A stretch of DNA of 64,000 nucleotides, taken from contig NC_067312.1 in NCBI RefSeq assembly GCF_020740795.1, positions 51,851,905 through 51,915,904 of the forward strand. Reading direction: 5' to 3'. Both the position numbers and the translations under genes were made by a program. The notes under the pieces were generated by a model. It saw only the letters and a program-made list of their open reading frames with translations, was not told the DNA's origin and searched no databases. Of the stretch, positions 12,451-61,600 are shown one piece after another (the first letter of the stretch is position 1; every line of letters begins with the position of its first letter). The stretch is from Apus apus (Eukaryota; Chordata; Aves; Apodiformes; Apodidae).

Positions 12451-14839
12451 GTAGCTACTCTGGCAAAGACAAATGTAATACAATTTAAAAGTGAATATAA
12501 AATCCACAGTATTTTGGAGGTAGGCTTCTTGTTCTGCTGTGCACAGACCTCTTTGACAACAGAGACACTTACCTCTAGGCTTTTTTTCTATCTTCATTTA
12601 AAGACCTCCATCCAAACACTGTAAACTTTTAATTCAGTATTTGTAAGGCACAGACACACAAAGTACAGAGTGAAAATTGCATCTGTACCATGTGAAAAAT
12701 CATCTTTATGTACAATTTACTTCTAGCTTGTCACCTTTTGACATTAGCACAATATCATATGCCCCTGAGAACAAGCTCCTTTTAAAAATATGGGTTAAGT
12801 ATGTAGAGTACTATTAATATTTAATGTATTGAGTATGTTATTAGGTATTTATAAGGAATCAGCTAAAGTACATAATGATGCATACCACAAATCTATAATG
12901 TAATTGCCATTTTTTGCTACAACTACATTTAATCAAGTTTGACATAAAGAGAATTTTTGGCAGCTGGAGTTTTAACTAATGCTAATTGAGCAAAACACAG
13001 CAGTGTTTTAATTTAGTCTATTAATTTATTGATTCCATTCATTTACTTAAAAGAATGTCTCTAATGAAGAAATCAGAGATATGCAAATCAGGGAGAGATG
13101 AGTGCTACCGAGATCTGCATGCAACTCTGACAATGTATGTTTTAGTGATTTTGTTTGTTTTGCAGAAAGGCCACTTCTGTAACAGTAAAGGCTCTGAAAA
13201 AAGGCAGCACAGACCCAAAGCTTTTCAGACTCAGCTGGCCTTAAGAGAATATTACACCTCTCTACAAATCTTGTCCAGTTTATGCCTTCAAGTTTTAAAT
13301 GCATCAGCTGGGTTCCTATGCTCTTTGCCAGCTTAACTATACACACGTTTGAGTTAACTTTCCTTTTTCAAAATGGCGTGTCTTGTGTTCCTGCATCAAA
13401 ATTCTTCCCCTGCATTTACCCATGGGTTAATACAGTCTTTAATCCCCACTGAAAGTGAATTATGCTCCCTGCAGATTTTGCACAGAGCGAGGCTGGTGCA
13501 GACCCCACTGTGCTCTGTGTAAGCCAGAAAAATACTGACCCTCCCAGCAACCCACTGCACCAGAATGAGCCTGCGCCTTTACCGGTGTGTTCTCCAGACC
13601 TCCAAGGCTCTCCAGACCTTTAACAACAATAATCTGCTGTTAACACCAGTCTCCAGCTGGGAACAGAATTTAGGCAGATGACAGAGTACCTGCCTCCAGC
13701 ACTTCAGTGCAGTCCGAGTACTACCACAGCCAGCCTGGGCAGGCAACACTGCACCAGTGATAAGGGTTCCTGCATCTCCTTCCCCTCTGAAGGCTGACAA
13801 AGTTGCTGGTGTCCCCTCACAGAACCACTGACTTCAGCAATGTATGCTTATGTATATAAAGCAATGTCCAGTGCGTAGCAAAGGCCAGAAATGTCATGAG
13901 AGTTTAAAGTCATAACAAAGCGCAGTGTTCCTTGTAGCAGTAACAAAAAGCCAAGGGTGAAGTACGGCACCACTCCTGCTTCTGGTCCCATTGTGTGGCG
14001 AGTGGAGAGGATCTGGGGTAGCAATTTATCCTGGATAACAGATGGATGCCAGAGCTGGCCAGGGATTTGGGGAGCAGAGTGAGCATTGTTTGGAGCTAAA
14101 TCCCCCCGCTCATGGTTCCGGCTGGTTTGCTGCACGTGCAATGCAGCACAAGTCAAGCACTAGAACACAGCCAGCCTCAGGGTGTACTGTAAGAGAGCTG
14201 TGGCCCTGAGTACTTGGCTGTAGCTCTGGAAGATGTTCCAGTCATACATATGCTGCAGCGCAGAGTCAGCTGGAGCAAACCTTGCTGTGTGAACTTGGTC
14301 ACATATATCCCCGTGGGTGATAGGCAGAGCACGGTTCCTGATCACAGGAGCCTGCATGCTACCATGGCAGGCAAGAACACATGCACTGTTCTGGAGTTTT
14401 CTAGAAAATGAAATGTGCCTGGTTTTCCATGCAAGTTTCTTTTTATTCCTTTGGCTTCTACAGGCCTCTCAGCAAGTTCAGCAGTTCTCCTCAGCATACT
14501 TTAAAAAAGGCTTCCCTGATGCAGCAGCCTAACTGAGTGGAAGAGATTTCCCTCTGATTGAGCTATAACTCACTGACTTCACAGAGGCACACTTGCTTTT
14601 ACCCTGCTGTGAAGGAAGGGAAAGTCAAATGCATGTTAGTCAGCCAAAGGCTCCTCCCGGCATCCTCCCCAGATAAATTGTCAGCCAAGGATTTCAGACT
14701 GATTAAAGACAAGACAAGCCCTTACCCTATCAGCTAGGAACATTGAATTATTTATTATCTTCTTGCTCTTTTAATGTAGAGTTGGGGTGGGTGAAATAAA
14801 CTCTGTTGGGACAAACATACGACATCTTAGCCTGGTTTG

Positions 14840-14903
14840 ATTTTTATTTTATTTTATTTTATTTTATTTTATTTTATTTTATTTTATTTTATTTTATTTT
14901 ATT
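14840..14903. repeat. (ATTTT)n pentanucleotide microsatellite
   Basis: About 12.5 uninterrupted copies of ATTTT on the plus strand (AAAAT on the minus strand). It is intergenic here. Perfect purity suggests recent length instability. Confidence 0.97.
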
Positions 14904-17277
14904 ACTATTAGTTTAAAGCAATGAAGAACAGTATGTTTCCGACACCAGCAGATGAGCAGACGTGTGTAGGCTAGAGCTGTCTCAGTCTGCTAGACTAAGC
15001 ACCTCCAACATGTGTGAAACCTCCTTTGCCAGTGTTTGCACTGTACAGACCTTCTGACTGACATCGGAGTGTTTCTGTTTGAAAGACAAAAAAAAAACCC
15101 AAAACACAGCAATGTGTTCTTTATGTTCTTGATCATCCAAATCTGGCTAGCAACAAAAAGCACCAGAAGGCTCAGCTTCTTCTGACAGCAATGGCCTATC
15201 CATTGGTAGCTGGAGTTGGCTGAGCAGCCAGCAAGGAGATGTGGGGGGTGTTCAGCTCAGGCTGGCTATCAGATCAACAGCTGCTGCAGGCTTTATTTTC
15301 CTTTTATAGATGAGAGATTGTGGGAACTGTTGCTCTTCATAGGCCTGCAGAGACTTCGGCTTAAAAAACTGCCCTCCCCAGGGACCACATGCTGCGTAAT
15401 ACTCAAATGCTGGACTGCATGTTTGCTCAGGTTTCTGTTGCAGGCAAAAGCAGCACGGTTGCTTTCTCTTTGCACTGGCACCTGTGAATCCTCCCTGTTC
15501 TGTGGCTCCTGGACCCTGACTTAGAGTTACAGAAGGCGAGAAAGCCTGCAACACTCCAGAGGGATTATAGGCAGGTGGTAAGGTAGATGCAAAGCTAGAG
15601 CCAGGAGCAGGATAAGAAATGTGTTAGGAGCCTACCTGCTGCTATGTGTGGGGGTCCTCAGGGTGGAGTGCAGGCTGCAGTACCCACAAGGATCCTGTCC
15701 TGAGGACCACTGACACAGGAGCAAACCACAGCTGTACAGGGCTGGGGAGCACCTTTCCCACTGGTAGCTACCGTTCACAACTCGTCCTCAAAGCCCCTCA
15801 GAGGAGTGGTGTGAGTCTCATGCAGGGCAGGATTAAACATGTGCCTCTGCTGGTCCCTTGCATCTGCATTTAATAAAAATGAGGATAAGCCTGGGGTGGC
15901 AGAGTGGAAGGGGAAAGGACCTGGCATGTGGCCAGGTCAGCCCACTAACATCTTTTCTTTAGAAGCCATCCATCATAGCCCTTACTCTTACCAGAGCCCC
16001 TCATTCTGCAGTAGGAAGCTGCTTGAGGCTGGAGTTTATTTACACTGAAAACAAGCATTCAAGCATGGAGCCATCAGGAAGGTTTGGTGGTAGTAGCAGT
16101 TTCCATGGTCTGCGTAGGAAGCTATCTTTAGCAAGTGGGAAGCCACAGAGGGCATGTTATCACCACTCTGTAAGACATACTCTGTCTGTCCATATACAGG
16201 GACTATATATAAAAGACTTACACAAAAATATAGAAGAGTCCTGTGGCTGTGTTGGAAAGCCTCGTGCAGACACACCTCTAGAAGAATCCTCTCCTGGCTC
16301 CACCAGAGAGCTGCATATTTCAGCGACTATTTCAGAAGGATGCTGGACAGTCAGCACTGCCTGGGAACAGCTGATCTGTGAAGTATGAGCATAAAGACCA
16401 GAGTGGAAATATGCCTAATCCTTCTAAAATTTTATTTCCTCTTAAGTATCTATGTTCTATTTATAGAAACAAACCTCCCCATTCCCATCTATGTACTTCG
16501 CAGATCTGCACTATATTAAAACAGTCCCACTAAGAAGAATTTAAAGGCTGGAGGAAGGGGGAGGGGTGTTAAGAAATTACAACGTTGAAGTAAAGAACTC
16601 TGACAGTCCAGGACAGTCCTTAAGAGCCCAACAGACTGCCTTAAAGCAAGATCAGCTGTCCCTACTTAGACAGTCTAACCTACTGTGAAAAAGCACCCTT
16701 AACAAAAGCTCCATGGGCAGCAGGTTCACACAGATGCTTTTAGGCATGCTGCTCCTTCCAATGAGTCTGAAGTTGAAGGAGGCTTTAATGGTATAAGCAG
16801 TACAAAGATTAGGTCCAAGATTAAAGTGTAATTTTGTAAAGTGAGCCTATTTTAGCAAGATATGGTAGTGATTTAAACAAGGTTGCTAAATGAAGACTCC
16901 TGGACAGTGTAACAGCAAATATAGCTCTGTGCCTAGGGAAACCTTAAATTATCCAAATGCAGCATGCAATTTCAACAGCAGTCTGGGATATTTAGCTTTC
17001 TAGGCAGCATAAGCACCACTCCTTTCCCACAAGCACTCAGGAATGGTGATGAATAACATAAAGCTGTGCCTTAACTCCTATCCTGTAATTTTTCCTGCCA
17101 GATTGCGCTTTTACAGATTACCTGTAAAAGAGTAAGGTGGGATCCTCCCTCCCAGAGTCAGGCAGAGCCCCTGTCCCACATGCTGTAGCAAAGGGCACAT
17201 GGAGAAAACTTTTTTAAAATTGTCAAAGTGAGAAGCTGTAGATCATTTTAGATAATTTCTCTTTCTTGAGGATATTC

Positions 17278-17304
17278 TTTTTTTTTTTTTTTTTTTTTTT
17301 TTTT
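17278..17304. repeat. poly-T tract (27 T)
   Basis: An uninterrupted homopolymer of 27 T on the plus strand. No flanking retroposon body or target duplication was recognised, so I cannot say whether it is a retroposed poly-A tail. Confidence 0.9.
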
Positions 17305-20300
17305 CCTTTCAATTGAGAGTCAGGACTGCTTCCTTTCTCGGGATCCTGCTCATTTTCCAGTGATAATGGCCACTTCTGTCCAGTTCCATTCCCAAGTACA
17401 GAGCTGGTACCTACATGTGGACATTTAAAAGGATGTTCTCACACTGCAGTTACCAAACAAGGCACTTTGCCAGTACCTCAAAAACAAAGCAGTAGTGTGG
17501 AGGTTTGCAGTCCTTGGTGGGCTCAGCTTGAAAACCCTTGGAGGTTGTAATTTTCTGTGCCCTGAGAAGAAATTGTGCAGGCAGTTCCTCACCCAGAACA
17601 TTTGACTGGCTTGCAGAAAAAACCCAACTCTATCAGAACTACAGCTCAGAAGGAAAAACAATTTTCCCTGCTTCCCAAAACATTTATTTTTATTAAATTC
17701 AGAAACTAATGAGGCTAATAGAGAACAGGAAGAAAAAAGAATGGTGGACTGAAGTATAAATATCTAACATACTGTAACCACTCAGTCAAGTCATATACTA
17801 ATTTGGTATAATGTGACTTTCTTCTCTTTCACCCAGGGCTTGTCTAAAGCAAGGAAAAAAAAAGTGGTCTCTAATTGGAGTAGCAAAACAAGCTTTTTCA
17901 GGACCACCACAGTATATAGTACCAACCTAAACAGACCAATATTCTCATCCAACTGATGAATTTCAGAGACATTTCAGATTTTAATTGCAGCAATAGGATC
18001 TGCTTACCTGGATCTGCTTACCTCTCTCCTTCTCACATCCTGACAGAGTATCTTCTACCTCCACGGGGGCGCCAATAGCAGTGCTCTTCCAGAATGCAAG
18101 GTGAAAGGCTCAAATTTGAAAACTATTGTTCCTTTCCCTCTAAGGTAACCCCAAACTTAGTGGCTGAAGACTCACTACAAAGGTGAAATTTATTTTTCTG
18201 GGAACACTATTGTTCCTATGGGATATTTAATTTTTTATACTAGCTTGCATGGAGAACTGCGTATTTTATGTAGCTTCTTCAGATTGTCTTTTACTTTCTT
18301 ACAGGGCATTATGGCATGGAACAAGGTAGACTTATAGTATGTGCTGCAACATACATATTTCAGATATTTGTTCAATGCCCAATTGTCTTAGGCTTTTTTT
18401 TCACAGCTCATGATTGCACCAGTTAGAATAACATTTCTTGAGATGTAATGTTCATAAATACAAATATACTTGGCAAAAGTCTTCCAAAACGCTGTTACAG
18501 CATCTGTCAGCAGCTACGTGCAAATCATGTATAGCATCAGTGCTGTGAAAACACTGATGATAACATTTAAAACCTCAGTCCTCAGATCCTATTGAAAGGA
18601 TACATTTAACTTACTTTGTTCATCAGGCCAGTACAAAGCAGTTTTTCTGAAAGTGGAGGCAAAACCACAGACATGATTTATGAGCCTTTCAGGTAAGACA
18701 GGGGCACCCAGTTGGCAAACTTTTGTCAGCCCAAGCCAACATTAACTAGCTTTGAGTCCTGCTGAGGATTACATAAGGCATTAATTTTAAAAGTATATTC
18801 TTAATAAACAGGAAAAAATAGGGAGTGGGTCTGTTGTACTACACCATTGCTGGAACATCAAAAGGCTGTGGCAGTGTATCCATTTGCATACTTCAAGTTC
18901 AGAGAGCCAAGACCTTTTTTACATACTGAAGCACACAGTAAAGCTATTTAATTATTTATTTAGGTTCAGCTTCAGCAATGTAAAAGTGTGGTTAACATAA
19001 AATTATTATAGGTGGATAGTAACTGCATCATTTGCTTCTTATAGTGACATTTAAGCTTCATGGCTCATGTTTTAGTGGCATTTGGACATCTGTTTTAAAA
19101 GAGGTTTTAGGTTATGGACCCATCTTCTTATCTGTGAAATTGTAGTCTATCAATTTATTATTTAATATTTTTCTAATAGAATACATGATAACCATAAAAA
19201 TTGGTGAGGCAATGCAATCAACATCAGTTGTAGCATTAAGAATGGCAGGTCATGCATGCAGAGGTGATTATTAGCACAGATTTTTGTCAACTTTTAAAAA
19301 AAGATTAAAGATTCCAAACCAATTAAAGTAATTAAATTCTCAGTGTGGAGTGAAGGCATATGCATTTTTCTGCCTCCAGAATGAACTATGTGAGTCAAAA
19401 GGAAACCAGCATGCATCCTGCAGCCTTTTTAGAAAACGGTAATTGCTGTCAACAACCAGCCTGAAAGATGCCTTATGTGGCTGGGGGAAAAAAAGCTGGA
19501 GAACAATGGGAGGCCAAGGAGATGTAACATGTAAAATCCTCTACTACTCTACTATTTCATTTGCAGCTGAATTTCAGGTTATGTTAGGATGTGGAGAATA
19601 AATCCAATTCCCAAGCTCTATCTTCCTCACTCTGCTTGAGACAGTACTTCCCTCTTGTTCTTGCTCCTTAATCTCAGCAATTACCCTAAGCACCTCAAAT
19701 TCTTTCCACCATTTTGGTTCCATTCTTACTCCCCATTCCCTTTACTGTTTTTCTCTTGCTTCCACCTTCCTTATCTCCCAGTTTTAATATGCAGCAGTCC
19801 TACTAAAGGACCTCATTCCCCCTATCCAATACTAGCCCTACAGTCCTCTTGCTTAAAATGCTCCAGACCTCTTAAGAGTTCATCCAACTACGTAGCCTCT
19901 CCTCCTACAAGGAACACATCTACTGGGACATGCCTAGATCACGTATCTTACTTCCAAGTCCTGCCCCATGCTCCTCTGCTTTTTCCAAGTAGACCACCAC
20001 CAATGGTGATGTTCCCCAGGCTGTTACAGAAATTAATCTGCTTATAGAAATAAAAGCCACTTCTTAAAGTAGGAAGTCTGAGACATGTTTGGACACCAGG
20101 ACTGTTCTGGTAGCCTGAAGATCCTATTGGTATCTCTGACGTGCAACAGGAATACAACTACTCTACCCTTTTCACTTGCACTGCAATTCCTGAAGCTCCA
20201 CTTGCTAACTGAAAGGGTCTATATTCAATCTCTTTGGCAAAAGGGGCACTTAAGCTGCCTTGAGAGCTCTTCCATTATCTGTGTTGGGAAGTCCTTCAGA

Positions 20301-20822
20301 AAAAAAAAAAAAAGACTGTGCTTTAATAACTGGTAAGCAGAAAGACATCCTGGAGTCTGCTGTATGCCTGAAATGCACAAACTGACCTGCCAACAGCTGC
20401 AGTTATTTGCTTTGACTCTAAGCAGCATTTCAAGCCTAAGAAGTAAAGTACTACTACTAAATGAGCTAGGAATGTTCATAATCTCTAAAAATAAACTACC
20501 TCCACTTACTTTAAAGCCCTATGCTTCGTTCTGTACATGGTGTGATTAGGAAACTCATAATTATTTCACACTAAAAGGGAAACATGTAAGAAAAAAGAGT
20601 GCAGTCATACAGTGTTAATGCTCTGCAAAAGCTTGACTTTCTAATACTGTTCTCACAAATGGCTACTCTTTCAAAAGACTCTTGCTGACATACATCAATA
20701 TGACACACTCTTACTGAATTTCACAGGAAGAGAATATATCAGACAAAAGCTTGTTGTCTGGACAGTGATACACTGCTTCTGTGTAGAGGCTACTCAGAAG
20801 AATGATTAAATCCATTTAGTAA

Positions 20823-20870
20823 GGCCACACAACTTTCAAAATTCAGTATATTGAATAAAATAATTTTATT
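20823..20870 (-). terminator. PGGT1B: PGGT1B polyadenylation signal and downstream element
   Basis: Reading the minus strand downstream of the PGGT1B stop codon, the first canonical AATAAA hexamer is at 20870-20865, about 510 nt after the stop. A GU-rich element (GTTGTGTGG) follows about 30 nt later (20836-20826), the usual arrangement around a cleavage site. Cleavage is therefore expected near 20840-20855. Longer 3' UTR isoforms using later signals are possible. Confidence 0.55.
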
Positions 20871-21376
20871 TGTAATTATTTGTTGTTGTTTTTTTAACAA
20901 AGTTTACAGAATCTTAAAGTACATGATAAAAGGTAAATTTTAACTGAGACTTAATATGGGAGATTCTCTACCCAAAAATATGTGAAACATTAAGATCATA
21001 AAGAACACAGTTCTGTGCTATACTGTATGATATGTAAACAGATTTTTAAAATACATCCCCATTATATATTTGGACACAGTATGCACAAATTTAAAAAAAT
21101 AAAATAAAAATGAAGTTTAAATGCCTCAAGGGATTTCTTAGAAGTAAAGCCATTTGAAGAGCCATTTACCGTCCGTGGTGACAAACTTCCTATATAACCA
21201 AAATATTTCCTTTTTTTCACAATGCAGAATACCTGCTGAAGGCAAGTCCCTATCAAAGTGATGCCAGCAACACAGATCTGATTGTATGACTCCAGCACTT
21301 AAAAGAGCACATTGGTTATAGATGGCTTTTAACCTTGGGCTACAATTATGCTACCAGAACTAAATTCAAGTCTAAA
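20850..21376 (-). other. PGGT1B: PGGT1B 3' UTR
   Basis: This is the AT-rich non-coding tail between the PGGT1B stop codon and the first canonical poly(A) signal. I saw no repeat element in it. The right boundary follows from the stop codon; the left boundary is inferred from the AATAAA and GU-rich element. Confidence 0.5.
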
Positions 21377-58166
<36,790 letters not shown>

Positions 58167-58205
58167 TCACGCGCCCGGAGCCGCCCGCCCGCCGGGCCCC
58201 GGAGC

Positions 58206-58410
58206 CGCCCCCGCCGGGAGGGCCCCGCCCCGCCGGGAGGGCCCCGCCCCGCCGGGAGGGCCCCGCCCCGCCGGGAGGGCCCCGCCCCGCCGGGAGGGCC
58301 CCGCCCCGCCGGGAGGGCCCCGCCCCGCCGGGAGGGCCCCGCCCCGCCGGGAGGGCCCCGCCCCGCCGGGAGCGCCCCGCCCCGCCGGGAGCGCCCCGCC
58401 CCGCCGGGCC
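58206..58410 (-). repeat. 19-bp GC-box minisatellite upstream of PGGT1B
   Basis: Ten copies of a 19-bp unit, with GGGAG cores starting at 58216 and then every 19 bp to 58387; the last two copies carry AGCG in place of AGGG. Each unit reads GGGGCGGGGC on the minus strand, an SP/KLF-type GC box. The array starts about 80 bp upstream of the PGGT1B ATG and is bracketed by a 25-bp direct repeat (58191-58215 and 58403-58427). G-quadruplex formation on the minus strand is plausible. Confidence 0.95.
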
Positions 58411-58645
58411 CCGGAGCCGCCCCCGCCCGGAGCAGGCTCCGCCGAGCGTCCCGCTTCGGGAAAGCGCTTTTGACGCAAGCGGGAAGACGTGCTGTCAGTC
58501 TGACAAGTGACGTTTCAAGTTCTACCCTCAGAAAGTAAAGTAATACGCGCCGCTGTGCACGCCTATTTTGTGACAACGCCTGAGGACTGCGGGCCGCGTC
58601 ACAGGTGAGGAAGTCTTCCTGCGACAGGGACCGGCAGGGGAACGT

Positions 58646-58676
58646 CTACAGGCCTTGTCTCCAGGCTGGGATCGCT
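58646..58676 (-). CDS. CCDC112: CCDC112 last coding exon and stop
   Basis: The acceptor TTGCTTTTAG precedes 58676. Only 31 nt are coding: the exon completes an arginine codon, then encodes AIPAWRQGL and TAG at 58648-58646. The mammalian protein continues after AIPTWRQGI with four more residues, so the bird tail is slightly shorter. The tiny exon was identified by its match and by phase with the previous donor. Confidence 0.85.
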
Positions 58677-61600
58677 CTAAAAGCAAGGCAAAAAAAAGCA
58701 TAAACAGATCATATATAACTGTATTTCTGTCTTGCTACGTATCCAGTATTCTTCTCCTTACCTACGGGGAATATGTAAAAGTGGTTCTGAAGCTGCGGGT
58801 GCTTTCTCCTTTGTGCGTTCCTCCCAGCCCTTGGTAGGTCTGTACAGCCTGGATGGGTCTCTGGTGACATGAATCTCGACCTCATAGTGGAACAAGCACA
58901 GAAAGATCAGTCCTTGTCACTGGTCACAGAACAAGCTACACGCACTCATTAAGCCTTCAGCGTCTGAAGAGGCACAAGGAAGCAAAACGCTGCTGGTCAG
59001 CCAGCAAGACACTTCCTGCCAAACTATCACAGGGAATGTCAGAAACATGCCAACAGCGAGGGAAGCAACTCCAAGAACCCTATCACTGTTCCCAAAACTA
59101 TTCTGGAAGCCAGCCCAATTACTTAACTAGTGGTAGAAAACCATTAAAAAACCAAACCAAACCAAAAAAACGAACACAAATAAAAAAACAAAACACCAAA
59201 ACAAACAAACAAACAAACATTAAAACCCCCAAACATTAAAAACAAAAAAACAAACCCCAACACTCATATTGAAGCTAATCTGCATGAGCTAAGGGCTTCA
59301 TGCAGATTAAAAATTTTTCTTTTTTTTTTTCTTCAACACAGAAAAAGCTATGCCTGCTGCATTTTTATTTCCTGATAGCTTCCAAGGCTTATTACTTAAC
59401 TTGCCACTATTTATTTTAATAAATAAAAATAATTGCTTTTTGAATAAATGTGGAAAAAGGTTGAAAAAAAAAAAAAAAGTAAATTACCTTCTCTATTAAC
59501 TTTGCTAATCTCTTTTCTTTTTCTTGTTTCTCTACTTCTTTAGCCTGTTTTTGTAGAATCCTTAGCTCCAATTTACGGAGATCCTGAAAGATATAATGGA
59601 TGGAAAAGCAAACTTACCTCTGGAAATAAAACAGTTGCATGAAAACAAATATGAAGCCTCTTTACAGTTCATTTTTCTTTGTTTTTAAATTATTTTGTCA
59701 TAATAGAGAATAAAATTACACTAAGCAGCTACTTCCTGTAGCTTCTCCTGCACAAAGAAGTAAGTTTTCAAGTTCCAGGGGAAAAAAAAAAAAAAAGGAT
59801 TCTAGTAGTTTACTATCTGTTTATAACACCACCAGTATGAATGCTGACAAGAATACTAGCTCTGTCGTTATGACATTTACATTGATACAGGATCTAACTT
59901 GACCTTACAGCTACTGTAACCTGCAGGGCCTTCAACCATCTCTTTATTTCCTATCTGCATACAAAAATCAGGTCTTCTGATGTTTTCCTATAGCATGCAG
60001 AGCAACACAGCCCAAGCTGGTTTTCCTAAACATTTTCACATTGAAATAAATAAAACCATTTCTATATGTAGAAAGAAATACAGGCTTGAATAACTCTGTA
60101 GAACTTAGGAACAGGAATATACTTGTCTAAAGTAAAGTTTCAAACTGTTTCTTGTATGTAACAGATGTTGTTATTCATAGTGAATCAGAAATAGATTTAA
60201 ATGAATGAAACTTGGATTTTAAAAAGTGTAAACAGATTATACTGTAGGAGGAAGCAGGCAAATTTAAAACATGCATAAATGGAGATGTAATTACGCACAC
60301 GTTTTTGAAACTTAGCAATTTGTTCTGTAGCGATTCTCTTCCTTTTCTCCGTTTCAGCTTCCTCTCTCTTCTCCTTTTCAAGCTTTTCAAGTTCTACCTT
60401 TTCTTTCTTCTGCAAGGCATACCTTTCCAACAGCAACTTCACACGGTGTTGGCATTCTTTTTGTTGCTTCTTCTCCTTTTCTTTTAGTTTTAGTTGTGAT
60501 GCTTCTTCCATTACAAGTGTTATTGCCTTCTGTTTCTTCCATGCTTCAATTGCTGCTTTCTGTCTTTTTCTTTCTTCTGCTGCTTTTTGCTTCTGAGCTT
60601 CTTCACACTGTAGCGATTCTTCCTCAAGCATTTTTTCTGCTTTTTCTTTCTCCTTCAAGTTCCCTTCTTTTTCTTGCTGCTGCTTTTCCTTCCACTTCTT
60701 AATTGACTGTAAGAGAAGAGCAGGAAAAAAAAAAAATCACAAGCTTTTAATGAAAATTTTACACAGAATCATAAAATCATTAAAGCTGGAAGGGACCTTA
60801 AAGATCATCAAGTTCCAACCCCCCTGCCATGAGTAGGGACAACTCACACTAGACCAGGTTGCACAAAACCTTGTCCAGCCTGGCCTTAAAAGACTCCAGG
60901 GATGGGGCATCAACAGCCTCCCTGGGCAACCCATTCCAGTTCCTCACCACCCTTATAGTGAAGAATTTCTTCCTAATATCTAACCTAAATCTCCTCTCTC
61001 TCAGTTTAAAACCATTACCCCTTGTCCTATCACTAACTTCTCTGATGAAAAACCCCTCCCCAGCTTTCTTACAGCCCCTTTCAAGTACTGGAAGGTGTTA
61101 TAAGGTCTCCCTGGAGCCTTCTCTTCTCTAGGCTGAGCAGCCCCAACTCTCTCAGTCTGTCTTCATAGCAGAGGTGCTCCAGCCCTCTGATCATCTTGGT
61201 GGCCCTTCTCTGGACCCTCTCCAACAGGTCTGTATCTTTCTTGTGCTGAGGCCACCAGAACTGTACACAGTACTCCAGGTGGGGTCTGATCAGAGCAGAG
61301 TAGAGGGGCAGAATCCCCTCCATGGTCCTGCTGGCCACACTTCTTTTGATGCAGCTCAGGACACAACTGGCTCCCTGGGCTCCAGCACACACTGGTGGCT
61401 CATGTCAAGCTTCTCATTTACTATCACCCCCAAGTCCTTCTCCTCAGGACTGCTCACAATCCATTCTCCCCCCAGCCTGTGTTTGTGCCTGGGGTTGTGC
61501 TGACCCAGGTGCAGGACCTTGCACTTGGCCTTGTTCAACTTCATGAGGTTGGCACTGGCCCACCTCTCCAGCCTGTCAAAGTCCCTCTGGATGGCCTCCT

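Larger units (their letters stand above)
7311..20840. other. intergenic region between PGGT1B 3' end and TRIM36 promoter
   Basis: About 13.5 kb with no exon, RNA gene or protein family that I recognise on either strand. It holds one CR1 fragment (about 12160-12450), an (ATTTT)n tract, a long T tract and a 12-bp perfect hairpin at 11091-11118. A pyrimidine-rich stretch near 19650-20050 leaves an open frame of 130 codons that looks compositional rather than coding. Confidence 0.6.

Noticed and set aside
17997-18025. A 14-bp tandem duplication (ggatctgcttacct twice)
   Set aside because: A simple short duplication in intergenic DNA with no further structure around it.
19655-20047. A 130-codon plus-strand frame rich in Pro, Ser, Leu and Phe
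   Set aside because: The DNA is pyrimidine-rich, which keeps the frame open. There is no splice structure, CpG island or recognisable domain.
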